Shown piece by piece: positions 13,080 to 20,239 of a DNA stretch of 29,042 nt. The stretch covers positions 1-29,042 of the IMG/VR virus record IMGVR_UViG_3300009163_000013; one strand, given 5' to 3'. The notes beneath the pieces were generated by a model, which was given only the letters and a program-made list of their open reading frames with translations, did not search any database and was not told where the DNA came from. A program made the position numbers and the translations under genes. This DNA comes from a virus. Numbering within the stretch: position 1 is the stretch's first letter; each line of letters opens with the position of its first letter.

Positions 13080-13095
13080 ATATTATAATGGTTAT
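13080..13095 (-). promoter_or_regulatory. Start element ACCATTATAA, copy at 13079 gene
   Basis: On the minus strand ACCATTATAATATATG: the element, three bases, then the ATG. It follows the tail-tube terminator, so new transcription or strong initiation is needed here. Confidence 0.55.
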
Positions 13096-13117
13096 TAATT
13101 ACGATTTGTTATAAAAC

Positions 13118-13145
13118 AAAAAACCCCCACTAATAAAGTGAGGGT
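13118..13145 (-). terminator. Intrinsic terminator after tail tube gene
   Basis: On the minus strand ACCCTCAC - TTTATTA loop - GTGGGGGT followed by T6 (13123-13118); eight pairs with one G-U. It begins about 18 bases after the gene stop. Confidence 0.85.
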
Positions 13146-13163
13146 AGGGATAGCAAAGTTTAC

Positions 13164-13676
13164 TTAAACTAGTAAACCTGCAATGATAGTAGGGTCAATT
13201 TCGTATGCTAAAGTTTCATTTTCAGCGACCATCGTAATGGAATATTTACTACCGTCAGCCTTCGCAGTTCCACTTCCTTCAGCAACAGCCGTTACTTGTG
13301 CAGTTGGAAAATACCAATACTTACCGTTAGCATCTAAAACGATTACTGCAAGATCTCTTTGTCCTTCTCCTAAGATTTTGATTGAACGAGATTTCGCTGC
13401 TTCACGTCTGTGAAACATTAGTGTAATAGTTGCAGTTACAAAAGATGAGCCATTGATTAAATCATTAGCTTGGTCTTCTGTGTACATTCCTGTGTTACGT
13501 TTGAACTCAAAAGGAATGAATGGTGCAGATGTAGTCATCGCAGTTACTTCCCAGTTAGCATCGTCTACAGTTACTGAAGTTACTTCGCCTTGGTCGTTTA
13601 TGAATACTGTTTGGATACCACCGATATTATTGTCGCATCCTTTAGTTATTGTCGTTATTGTGTTACAAATTGGCAT
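13164..13676 (-). CDS. Major tail tube protein
   Basis: A 170-residue protein. The start MPICNTITTITKGCDNNIGG is typical of Bacteroidota siphophage tail tube proteins ('GCDNN.GGI' followed by a strand). A central EFKRNTGMYTEDQANDLING and ATITLMFHRREAAKSRSIKI fit a tail-tube beta sandwich with a long loop. A C-terminal strand block (KYSITMVAENETLAYEIDPT) follows. It polymerises around the tape measure protein. A strong terminator follows, suiting an abundant, separately bounded message. Confidence 0.7.
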   Translation of the reverse strand: MPICNTITTITKGCDNNIGGIQTVFINDQGEVTSVTVDDANWEVTAMTTSAPFIPFEFKRNTGMYTEDQANDLINGSSFVTATITLMFHRREAAKSRSIKILGEGQRDLAVIVLDANGKYWYFPTAQVTAVAEGSGTAKADGSKYSITMVAENETLAYEIDPTIIAGLLV

Positions 13677-13689
13677 AATTTTTTATGTA

Positions 13690-13702
13690 TTAAAAAAGGG
13701 GT
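13690..13702. repeat. 13-base direct repeat flanking HNH gene, copy 1
   Basis: TTAAAAAAGGGGT, identical to 14051-14063. It ends immediately next to the HNH gene's stop codon. Confidence 0.65.
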
Positions 13703-14002
13703 TTATTTTTTCCAATCTTTGTTTATATAAGTTTTTAATCTATGACAATTGGCACATAAAGTTTGAAGATTTGATGTTTCGTTATTTTTGTTATTACCAT
13801 CTATATGGTCAACATCTAATTGACATATATGTAATGGAATAAACCCACAACTTGAACATTTACTTTCTAAAGATAATCTATATCTTCTTTTTTTAAATGT
13901 TCTTCTCTCCATACTGCTCCACTTACATTTTCTACTACAAAATCTTTTATTTGATTTTAATATAAATGTATTGTCACAATTTTTATACTCACAAACTTGC
14001 AT
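13703..14002 (-). CDS. HNH homing-type endonuclease
   Basis: A 99-residue free-standing nuclease. Zinc-knuckle cysteines appear at 4, 9, 22 and 26 (CEYKNC, then FCSRKC) and at 49/52. The HNH core is LDVDHIDGNNKNNETSNLQT (62-81) followed by LCANCHRL, with Asp65-His66, the NNETSNLQ asparagines and C83/C86-His87. It lies between the capsid and tail tube genes, a frequent home for homing endonucleases, and is flanked by identical 13-base repeats. It probably cuts DNA lacking the insertion and spreads by repair. An HNH protein helping terminase is less likely because it lies far from the terminase genes. Confidence 0.8.
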   Translation of the reverse strand: MQVCEYKNCDNTFILKSNKRFCSRKCKWSSMERRTFKKRRYRLSLESKCSSCGFIPLHICQLDVDHIDGNNKNNETSNLQTLCANCHRLKTYINKDWKK

Positions 14003-14050
14003 TAGACATCAACTTTTAATAAGTAAATATACAAATAATAATTGATATTT

Positions 14051-14063
14051 TTAAAAAAGGGGT
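14051..14063. repeat. 13-base direct repeat flanking HNH gene, copy 2
   Basis: TTAAAAAAGGGGT, identical to 13690-13702. This copy doubles as the T-run side and stem base of the capsid-gene terminator. Confidence 0.65.
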
Positions 14064-14085
14064 AGCTTTTTTATTTAACTACCCC
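14053..14085 (-). terminator. Intrinsic terminator after major capsid gene
   Basis: On the minus strand GGGGTAG - 13-base loop - CTACCCC followed by T6 (14058-14053). It lies about 27 bases after the capsid gene stop. Confidence 0.8.
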
Positions 14086-14111
14086 ACCCCTCTCTAGTTA
14101 GTAATTAGTTC

Positions 14112-15029
14112 TTAAGAATAAAGAACGATTTCTGTTGGATTAGTATACCAGAATCCTACCTTCAAGTTAGCACGAGTTCTCAAATATGGCTCAGCAACTG
14201 TATCATTCAAGTTAACTGCTCTTAATGCTTTAGCATCAGCTTCAGAATCAAATGCATAAATCAAGTTGTTCTTCAAAGTAAGAACTGCAGTATCGTTAGG
14301 AAGACCTTCAGCAACTACCATCTTAATACCTAAGAAAGTCAAAGCAAGAGGAGTAGTAACATAAGTTTGAGTGTTACCTTGTGCAGCAGCTAATTCATAA
14401 GCAGTAGCAATGTTAGAAGAAACATAAAATCTTAAGTCAGCTTTCTTACGTTTAATAGTAGCAGGAGCAGCATTCAAAATCAAAGTTAATTGTGCAATAA
14501 CGTTTGTTGCATCAATAGATACATTAGCAACATCAACTACTGCAGCATCAGCTAATAATCTCTTAAGATATCCATCGCATAAAGAAAGTAATGCATCTAC
14601 AGAATCTGTGTCACCTTGCCATCTTAACAACTCAACATCTTCACCAATTTGCATCGACATAGTTTCCCAGTAGTAAGACATAAAACTAGCAACTTCAAAA
14701 CTTCCGTTAGAACCTGCAGCCATTTGCAAAGAAAGGAATGATTGCTCTAAGTCGAATTGACAGATTTGAGCCATAGCAGATAATGCACATACGTCAATAT
14801 CGATTGCATCTAATGAATCGGTAGGTGCAGAGAATGCACAAGTACTTGATTGTAGGATAGAGCCAAAAGCAACATTAGCTAATTTAGTAGCTGACTTGAT
14901 ACCAGGCAAAGTACGGTAGTTGTCTACAATATCTTCAGTAATATAAGCACGAGAATAAAACTCGTTAGGATTAGCACATAAAAGTGCGTTTGTTTCAATA
15001 TCTAAATTGAATTTTAAGTTTCTTGACAT
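14112..15029 (-). CDS. Major capsid protein
   Basis: A 305-residue protein directly after the protease-scaffold gene (4 bases apart) and followed by a strong terminator, as expected for the most abundant virion protein. The sequence has an N-terminal helix region, then FASILQ-type helices, a central acidic helix (QIGEDVELLRWQGDTDSVDA) and the strand NVSIDATNVIAQLTLILNAA. It ends TRANLKVGFWYTNPTEIVLY, like the final strand of HK97-fold capsid proteins. The start is preceded by an A-rich leader (GACTAAAAAAATG). The role is clear from context and fold-like features; no single motif proves it. Confidence 0.8.
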   Translation of the reverse strand: MSRNLKFNLDIETNALLCANPNEFYSRAYITEDIVDNYRTLPGIKSATKLANVAFGSILQSSTCAFSAPTDSLDAIDIDVCALSAMAQICQFDLEQSFLSLQMAAGSNGSFEVASFMSYYWETMSMQIGEDVELLRWQGDTDSVDALLSLCDGYLKRLLADAAVVDVANVSIDATNVIAQLTLILNAAPATIKRKKADLRFYVSSNIATAYELAAAQGNTQTYVTTPLALTFLGIKMVVAEGLPNDTAVLTLKNNLIYAFDSEADAKALRAVNLNDTVAEPYLRTRANLKVGFWYTNPTEIVLYS

Positions 15030-15033
15030 TTTT

Positions 15034-15984
15034 TTAGTCTTTATTAAATTGATTAAACTTCATTAATTTTTCGTGAGCAGTTAATTTTTGCTCGGTAACA
15101 TCCGTAATCGCTTCTTCTTCAAGCGTTGGAATCATTGCTTTTACTTCTGCAATAAGTTGAATTAGTTCGTTGTATTTTTCATCGATTGCAGGCATAACGA
15201 TTGCTAGGATAGCTTCAGCATCAGCAGTTGGGTCGACAGACATTTCTTCTTCTTCGACAACTACTTCTTCTTCTACTACTTCTTCAGCCATTACTACCTC
15301 TTCTTCAACTACTTCTTCAGCTACTACTTCAGTTGCAGGTGCATCTTTCACTTCAACAATTTCACCGTCTTTGACAACGTAGATTTTGCCTTCAATCAGA
15401 TGTTCTCCGTCAGGTAAATTCATACTATTATTTATTATTTGATTACTATTTAATTTCAATCCTAAGAATCCTTCAATAGAGAATCCTAACTGCTCACTTT
15501 CAACAAGTTTATTGTAATACTCTTTGTCAGTAATTTGAGCAGTCAACATCAAAGTTCCTTTAGGCACTTCAATACCGTAAGAACTATATGCTTTATCAGA
15601 TTTAGGATTCTCAACTATCCAACTTTCTAGAATGTATGCTGGTACTGTTTGCCCTGCGTCATGTTCTAAGTTGAAAAGATTTTTATTGTTTAGATTCTGC
15701 ATAAAATCAGAGTATATCGTTTCAATCTCTTGCTCAGAAAATTGAACGTAATATTCTCCTTCTTCATCGTTTCTATAAATATCCATTGGAATCATAGCAG
15801 GTGCTACAATTCTCATCTTTGGCTCATCAGCAAACTGCATTACTTTAGTATGACTATTAAAAGCCATACCTTTGACTAAGATAGCAGGTTTAGAAGTGAA
15901 GGCAACCTGTTCAATTCCTAGTACTTCACCATCAGAATATTCTTCGTCAATCGTAACTTTAAAAATAGGAATGTCATTCGCCAT
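15034..15984 (-). CDS. Prohead protease fused to scaffold (XkdF-like, S78_2)
   Basis: A 316-residue protein in two parts. Residues 1-180 are an XkdF-like serine protease: NLEHDAG (105-111, His108), ILESWIVE (118-125) and GFSIEGF (167-173, Ser169) are the family landmarks. Residues about 215-250 are a low-complexity run of Val and Glu (AEEVVEEEVV-type repeats), and the rest is a helical region (AIDEKYNELIQLIAEVKAMI) ending in KLMKFNQFNKD, suited to a scaffold core. The protease likely matures the prohead and removes its own scaffold. It carries the start element 3 bases before the ATG and is followed at once by the capsid gene. Confidence 0.8.
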   Translation of the reverse strand: MANDIPIFKVTIDEEYSDGEVLGIEQVAFTSKPAILVKGMAFNSHTKVMQFADEPKMRIVAPAMIPMDIYRNDEEGEYYVQFSEQEIETIYSDFMQNLNNKNLFNLEHDAGQTVPAYILESWIVENPKSDKAYSSYGIEVPKGTLMLTAQITDKEYYNKLVESEQLGFSIEGFLGLKLNSNQIINNSMNLPDGEHLIEGKIYVVKDGEIVEVKDAPATEVVAEEVVEEEVVMAEEVVEEEVVVEEEEMSVDPTADAEAILAIVMPAIDEKYNELIQLIAEVKAMIPTLEEEAITDVTEQKLTAHEKLMKFNQFNKD

Positions 15985-15997
15985 ACATTATAATGGC
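15985..15997 (-). promoter_or_regulatory. Start element GCCATTATAA, copy at 15984 gene
   Basis: On the minus strand GCCATTATAATGTATG: element, three bases, ATG. It lies in the short divergent region between the protease gene and the plus-strand chaperone genes. Confidence 0.5.
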
Positions 15998-16015
15998 ATA
16001 TACTTTTTTTTGTTA

Positions 16016-16031
16016 TATTTTTGTATATTTG
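16016..16031 (+). promoter_or_regulatory. -7-like elements for plus-strand chaperone genes
   Basis: TATTTTTG (16016-16023) and TATATTTG (16024-16031) both fit TAnnTTTG on the plus strand, 14-22 bases before the ATG at 16045. A TTG at the -33 position is lacking for both. One of them is the likely promoter of the only plus-strand unit. Confidence 0.4.
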
Positions 16032-16044
16032 TCAAAAAAACGTT

Positions 16045-16602
16045 ATGATAAAAATCGGAACTAAAAAGATTAACAATGAAGTTACTGAGTTGACTATTGA
16101 ACAGTTTGAGAAACTTAGTACAACTATTAACAATAAAGAACTTGACCAGTTTGAAAAGTGGGCAAAGATATTCATTGACTTAGGAGCAGATGAAGATGAA
16201 GTGTATGATTTAGACTTTGATAAGTTTACAGAAATTGTAAAGAAATTCTCTGACACTAAGAAAAAGCCTGACACAAAGTTTTTAAAATCAATCGAAGTAG
16301 ATGGATATACTTACCAATCTTATGAAGATGAGTTTAAATTGAATGTGCGTGATTTAAAAATGATTGAAAAGGCAGTATCTACAAGTCCTGAGAATTATGT
16401 TTCTAAAGTTTTGGCTATAATATTTAAGAGAACTGACTTAACTAAAGCAGAACACTATGGAGATTCACATCTTGCATTGAAATCAAAAATGTTTAAAGAA
16501 CAAAAAGCAAATATTGCTATACCTTTTATGGTGTATATTGGTCAAAAGTTAGGTACTACTGCTAAAAATATGCAAGTTGAAGCTGCCGAAATCGTGGAAT
16601 GA
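16045..16602 (+). CDS. Tail assembly chaperone-like protein 1
   Basis: A 185-residue protein read from the ATG at 16045 (MIKIGTKKINNEVTELTIEQ); the frame is open from a TTG at 16021 but that lies in the promoter. ELTIEQFEKL is followed by an acidic helix region (YDLDFDKFTEIVKKF), a strand pair (KSIEVDGYTYQSYEDEFKL) and a helical C-terminus. The same order is found in the next protein, so the two are paralogues. Adjacent overlapping genes sharing an N-terminal domain near the tape measure gene are typical of G/GT-type chaperones that guide tape measure protein during tail assembly. It is one of only two plus-strand genes. Assignment rests on pattern and context. Confidence 0.55.
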   Translation: MIKIGTKKINNEVTELTIEQFEKLSTTINNKELDQFEKWAKIFIDLGADEDEVYDLDFDKFTEIVKKFSDTKKKPDTKFLKSIEVDGYTYQSYEDEFKLNVRDLKMIEKAVSTSPENYVSKVLAIIFKRTDLTKAEHYGDSHLALKSKMFKEQKANIAIPFMVYIGQKLGTTAKNMQVEAAEIVE

Positions 16603-17311
16603 TATAACTGTTGAACAATTCATTGAATTAAGGTCATTAAATACTAGTGACTTTGATTCTTTGTTTAGTTATGAGATAGAATGTCTATCTATTTTAACTG
16701 ACATTGATGTAGATGAATTTGATGATTTAGATATTGACGAACTGGCAAAGATAGTTAAGCAGATTACATTTATAAAAAAGCAACCAACTAACATCTTTAA
16801 GAATAAAGTAAACAATTTTGTTTATATTGGATTAGATAATTTAAAGTTAGGCGAGTTCATAGATTTGGAATACTACTTCGCTAATGACTATGTTAAGCAT
16901 CTGACTTATATTAGTTCAGTTTTGTATCGTAAAACTAAAATAAGCGAATGGCAAGAATTGATTTATGAAGATTATTCGTTTGATATTGAAAAACGCAAAG
17001 AACAGTTTAACGAGTTACCTATTACATCAGTCTACGGAATCTGCTCCGAGTATATGAAGTATCGTGATAACTTCTTAAAAGTATATGAAAATCTATTTAA
17101 CCCAATCTTTGACGAAGATGAACTAGCAGAAGAACTAGACGAAGAAGATATTAAAGAACAGGAACAAGAAGATAAGATTAATAGATGGAGTTGGGAGCAT
17201 ACGTTGTATAATTTAGCAAACGAAGATGTGACTAAAATAAAAGACGTACTAGAACTGAATCTAGTATTCGCTTTTAATATGTTAGGAATGAAAAAAGAAT
17301 TAGAGATTTAA
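16577..17311 (+). CDS. Tail assembly chaperone-like protein 2, TTG start or frameshift product
   Basis: A 244-residue protein starting at TTG 16577 (M-KLPKSWNDITVEQFIEL), inside the 3' end of the preceding gene in the +1 frame; the frame is closed by a TAG at 16550, so the start must lie in 16553-16600. A full N-terminal domain like that of protein 1 (DITVEQFIEL, DLDIDELAKIVKQ) argues for independent TTG initiation coupled to the upstream stop. A +1 slip at the A5 run (16564-16568) is an alternative. The C-terminal part has an acidic run (EDELAEELDEEDIKEQEQED) and WSWEHTLYNLANEDVTKIKD, resembling the second part of chaperone pairs in these phages. Confidence 0.55.
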   Translation: MKLPKSWNDITVEQFIELRSLNTSDFDSLFSYEIECLSILTDIDVDEFDDLDIDELAKIVKQITFIKKQPTNIFKNKVNNFVYIGLDNLKLGEFIDLEYYFANDYVKHLTYISSVLYRKTKISEWQELIYEDYSFDIEKRKEQFNELPITSVYGICSEYMKYRDNFLKVYENLFNPIFDEDELAEELDEEDIKEQEQEDKINRWSWEHTLYNLANEDVTKIKDVLELNLVFAFNMLGMKKELEI

Positions 17312-17724
17312 GCTCTCACACTTGGATTAGGTAAACCTAAAGGGTCATCTATCCAATTAAACTCAACAAACATCTTAGGATTGTTTAGAATCCTAGCCAT
17401 TTCTAACAATGGATATACTTCAAATTGCCATCTTATAAAGTCTTGCTTAATCTCAGCAGTAATTGCTTGAACTTCTGAACTTGCTAACCACTTCTCAGTA
17501 ATATTTTGTGGAGTTATGTAAATCGTTCCTTCATCTTGAAAGAAATAATAGTACATAACGTTTACTGTGATTGTGATGTTATTAAAGTTATCTGATTGCA
17601 TAGCAGAAATACGCACACTATCGTACATTGTACCGTAGTCAATTAAACCTAGCTTTTTAATCTCTTGTTGCAAAGCTCTTGCTAGTTTATTTCTTGTTGC
17701 GTATTTTACTTTGTATGTCGGCAT
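17308..17724 (-). CDS. Tail completion / HK97 gp10-like protein (tentative)
   Basis: A 138-residue protein starting MPTYKVKYATRNKLARALQQ, with a basic N-terminal helix and a strand-rich centre (NITITVNVMYYYFFQDEGTI) like small head-tail or tail completion proteins of the gp10 type. It converges on the plus-strand chaperone gene; the TTAA at 17308-17311 supplies stop codons to both. Position between tail fibres and capsid genes fits a connector or completion role, but the family call is weak. Confidence 0.4.
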   Translation of the reverse strand: MPTYKVKYATRNKLARALQQEIKKLGLIDYGTMYDSVRISAMQSDNFNNITITVNVMYYYFFQDEGTIYITPQNITEKWLASSEVQAITAEIKQDFIRWQFEVYPLLEMARILNNPKMFVEFNWIDDPLGLPNPSVRA

Positions 17725-17733
17725 TCTGCTAAA

Positions 17734-17958
17734 TTACGCAATTTGTTTGTATTTTTCTAGTTCAACATTAACCCAAGCCAAAACGTCTGAATCCTCCCAG
17801 CTTTTTGTATAGGTAAATCCGTTCAAATTAGTTCCGTATTTTGCGTTTATTAATACGTCAACACTTGCGATTTTATCTTGTACGTTGTCATTTACCGAAG
17901 TTACAATAACGTTTGTTACGTCTATTGTAGATGTGAAATTTTCTAGTTTAATTGTCAT
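17734..17958 (-). CDS. Hypothetical phage protein, 74 residues
   Basis: A short acidic protein (MTIKLENFTSTIDVTNVIVT, later DSDVLAWVNVELEKYKQIA). Strands in the first half and a C-terminal helix suggest a small structural or assembly protein. It sits 6 bases after the lectin-like protein gene and 9 bases before the completion-like gene. Unrecognised. Confidence 0.5.
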   Translation of the reverse strand: MTIKLENFTSTIDVTNVIVTSVNDNVQDKIASVDVLINAKYGTNLNGFTYTKSWEDSDVLAWVNVELEKYKQIA

Positions 17959-17964
17959 AATATT

Positions 17965-18576
17965 TTAAGTTAAAATTGTTCCTGTTACTGTAAAATTTCG
18001 TACCGCTAAATTAGAAGATGTTTCCGCTTTGTCTTTAGGATTTATTGCTCCAGCCGTACTAACTCCCCATGAGTAAACAGACGGAGCACTTTTCCAAGAA
18101 TTTGATGTATGAGATGAGAATGTTTGTGTAAATGCTGTGAAAGGAGAATAACCAATTGGATTTGCAAGTTCTCTATTTAAAATATTATTCCACTCAGTAG
18201 TATTTGCCAACCTCCAACCCGTAGTGAAAGTTCCAATAGAAATAGCTAAGCAAGTATCAATTGCATTATTCCACCCTCCAGAAGTTGTGTTAGTAGCTGT
18301 TCTTTTGTAGCCTAAAACCGTTGACCCGTCATAAGTAGACCAATCAATTGCAATGTTATTAGTATAAGTTGTACCGCCTAATTCATCAGTAAATCTGTTT
18401 GTATTTCCGAATGGATTATTACTCGCCAAAACAGTAAATGAAGTCGCACGACCAGCCTCCAAGTCGCCATCGTCTCCAGTTCTATAAGACGTTGTTTGAC
18501 CCGTTTTCATTAACTTTAAACCAACAGATGCTGCTGCTGCAGTTACTACTGCTTTTATATATCTGTTATCACTCAT
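17965..18576 (-). CDS. Tail fibre / receptor-binding protein with DUF1566-like domain
   Basis: A 203-residue protein. After a short N-terminal helix (IKAVVTAAAASVGLKLMKTG), it has TTSYRTGDDGDLEAGRATSF, an IDWSTYDGS strand region and GWRLANTTEWNNIL (about 141-154), the 'W-R-L-(P/A)-x-x-x-E-(L/W)' signature of the DUF1566/Lcl_C family, which has a C-type-lectin-like fold. Such domains at fibre tips bind cell-surface ligands. It starts on the TAATG of the larger fibre gene, so the two are probably made together, perhaps as fibre shaft and tip. No reverse transcriptase is present to diversify it. Confidence 0.55.
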   Translation of the reverse strand: MSDNRYIKAVVTAAAASVGLKLMKTGQTTSYRTGDDGDLEAGRATSFTVLASNNPFGNTNRFTDELGGTTYTNNIAIDWSTYDGSTVLGYKRTATNTTSGGWNNAIDTCLAISIGTFTTGWRLANTTEWNNILNRELANPIGYSPFTAFTQTFSSHTSNSWKSAPSVYSWGVSTAGAINPKDKAETSSNLAVRNFTVTGTILT

Positions 18577-19616
18577 TATTTAGTTATATTTAGATTAACA
18601 ACCGAAAGAGTTGATGCAGTTACTGTTATCTTACTTCCTATTGCTATTGTGTTTCCTAACGTATAAGCTACTCCATCATCTTGAATAGTAATAGTTGGAG
18701 CATTCAACACGTTGCTAACAGATGTTATAACCATACTATAAGGTGCATAGAAATCAACTGTAAGTGCAGCGACAAGTTCTATCGTATATTGTATTTTTAC
18801 ATTTTTCCAAAGCGAAGTTGATGAATCGTATTCTAATTGATTGCCACCAGTTACCGATGTAATAGAAACGTTATGAAGTTCTTGAAGTTCAAAGCCATTT
18901 TGTACACGAACAAATATTTCACCGTTGCTTACATTTGCCCTCGTTACAATTCCAATAAATACTAAGTGTGCAGGAGCAGCAGGTTTGTTAATTAATCCGT
19001 AAATTAAGTTTCCATTTGTACCTAACCAAACTGGGTCTCCTGCAGTTGCTGAAGCAGTATTTAAACCTGCTAAAAGTCCTTCAGTAATTACATAACCTTT
19101 GCCATTTAAAGCTAAGTTTTGAATAATTAAACCCATTGTTTTAGACGATGTTGCTTCTGTAGCATTAGATGCCTTGGTCACAACCATATTAGTTCCGTCT
19201 GCACTACTAACATATACCGCTTGTCCTTTTGTCATTACCTCTCCTGCTTTTACTTCGTGTTGAAGTGTTGATGCAGTTGCTGCAATTACCCAAGACCTAT
19301 CTGCACTTAAATCATAAGTAACTCCGTTGATAGTTAGATTTCTAGTATTAGGAACTAAACCTGCTATTGAAGGAATAGATGGCTTATTGAGTATTTCAGC
19401 GACTCCACTTACTGCATTCCAATCTGAGTTAACTTGAGCCGAAGGAATACTAGGAAGATTACTTAAATCATTATAGTCTCCAGTAGTTGCAACAGTTGCT
19501 AAATCAGCACTATTTGCTTTAAATGCTAAAGCATCAAATACTGCGTTGCTTGTGATAGGATTTAAACTGCCATCTGTAACGGCATCTTCTATTGGTATAT
19601 TTATATTTATTGCCAT
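18576..19616 (-). CDS. Tail fibre protein
   Basis: A 346-residue protein with known fibre-type modules. They are DGSLNPITSNAVFDALAFKA (15-34), the spacer-like SDWNAVSGVAEILNKPSIPS, RNLTINGVTYDLSADRSWVI (about 93-112) and a beta-rich domain with GQAVYVSSADGTNMVVTKAS and later IFVRVQNGFELQELHNVSIT. These pieces occur in many combinations in phage fibres and point to a trimeric beta-structured fibre. It overlaps the preceding tail gene by 10 bases. It likely contacts the host surface with the smaller lectin-like protein. Confidence 0.65.
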   Translation of the reverse strand: MAININIPIEDAVTDGSLNPITSNAVFDALAFKANSADLATVATTGDYNDLSNLPSIPSAQVNSDWNAVSGVAEILNKPSIPSIAGLVPNTRNLTINGVTYDLSADRSWVIAATASTLQHEVKAGEVMTKGQAVYVSSADGTNMVVTKASNATEATSSKTMGLIIQNLALNGKGYVITEGLLAGLNTASATAGDPVWLGTNGNLIYGLINKPAAPAHLVFIGIVTRANVSNGEIFVRVQNGFELQELHNVSITSVTGGNQLEYDSSTSLWKNVKIQYTIELVAALTVDFYAPYSMVITSVSNVLNAPTITIQDDGVAYTLGNTIAIGSKITVTASTLSVVNLNITK

Positions 19617-20239
19617 ACTACATTAAATGTTTCGTCTTTTATACTTGGTATTGTTACACTTGTTGTTACTCCGTTTACTATAAAGTTATAAGTAGTATCA
19701 GGTAAAATCAATAAACCACCACTTGCAACTGTTGTTAAATATGTACCATCACTATTTGTTACAGTTGCATCTTCACAAACAATAGGAGGATTAGGAGAAA
19801 TTGGATTCATTGGAATAGCACAACTTCCATAACTTGCTACTTCAAATGTAATACTCATTACCCAACCTGCAACATAATCTAAATCAAGATTGTTTAATGG
19901 TGACATACTTGCACTTCCAACAACGTCTAATTCAATGTCGTTGTCATTTGTGTAATATACATACATATCTTTTAATATCAACTGACAATCAGAAATAATA
20001 TTATTAAGATTTGCACGATCAGCTTGTATTAAATCAACGCAATATATATCTACTGTGAATTGATTCGTGTTTAGATTCTCAGTATCACTTGTTGGTGTAA
20101 CAAATACAACTGGATACTTTTCATCTATTGTAGCGAAGTTAGGCATCTGCTCTCTGAATTCTCCTCCGTACTTTTTTATTTGTAGATGAGCATTGCAGAA
20201 TGCTTCTATTTTATTTAATAGTGATTTATAGCTTGTCAT
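19607..20239 (-). CDS. Tail terminator-like protein with C-terminal extension
   Basis: A 210-residue protein coupled to the tape measure gene by an ATGA overlap. Residues 1-140 (YKSLLNKIEAFCNAHLQIKK, FTVDIYCVDLIQADRANLNN, YVAGWVMSITFEVASYGSCA) look like the alpha/beta fold of tail terminator or completion proteins that act on a tail-tube ring. Residues about 145-210 are a separate strand-rich module (SDGTYLTTVASGGLLILPDT, then NFIVNGVTTSVTIPSIKDET) that recurs in other phage structural proteins, linked by a proline-rich joint (NPISPNPPIVC). The second module was probably gained by fusion. Confidence 0.5.
   Translation of the reverse strand: MTSYKSLLNKIEAFCNAHLQIKKYGGEFREQMPNFATIDEKYPVVFVTPTSDTENLNTNQFTVDIYCVDLIQADRANLNNIISDCQLILKDMYVYYTNDNDIELDVVGSASMSPLNNLDLDYVAGWVMSITFEVASYGSCAIPMNPISPNPPIVCEDATVTNSDGTYLTTVASGGLLILPDTTYNFIVNGVTTSVTIPSIKDETFNVVWQ

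Noticed and set aside
17298-17318. Terminator at the convergent junction (AGAG...CTCT)
   Set aside because: The stem is only four pairs and no T-run follows on either strand.
17965-18576. Diversity-generating retroelement target, because the protein has a DUF1566/C-type-lectin-like domain
   Set aside because: No reverse transcriptase gene and no template repeat were found anywhere in the window.
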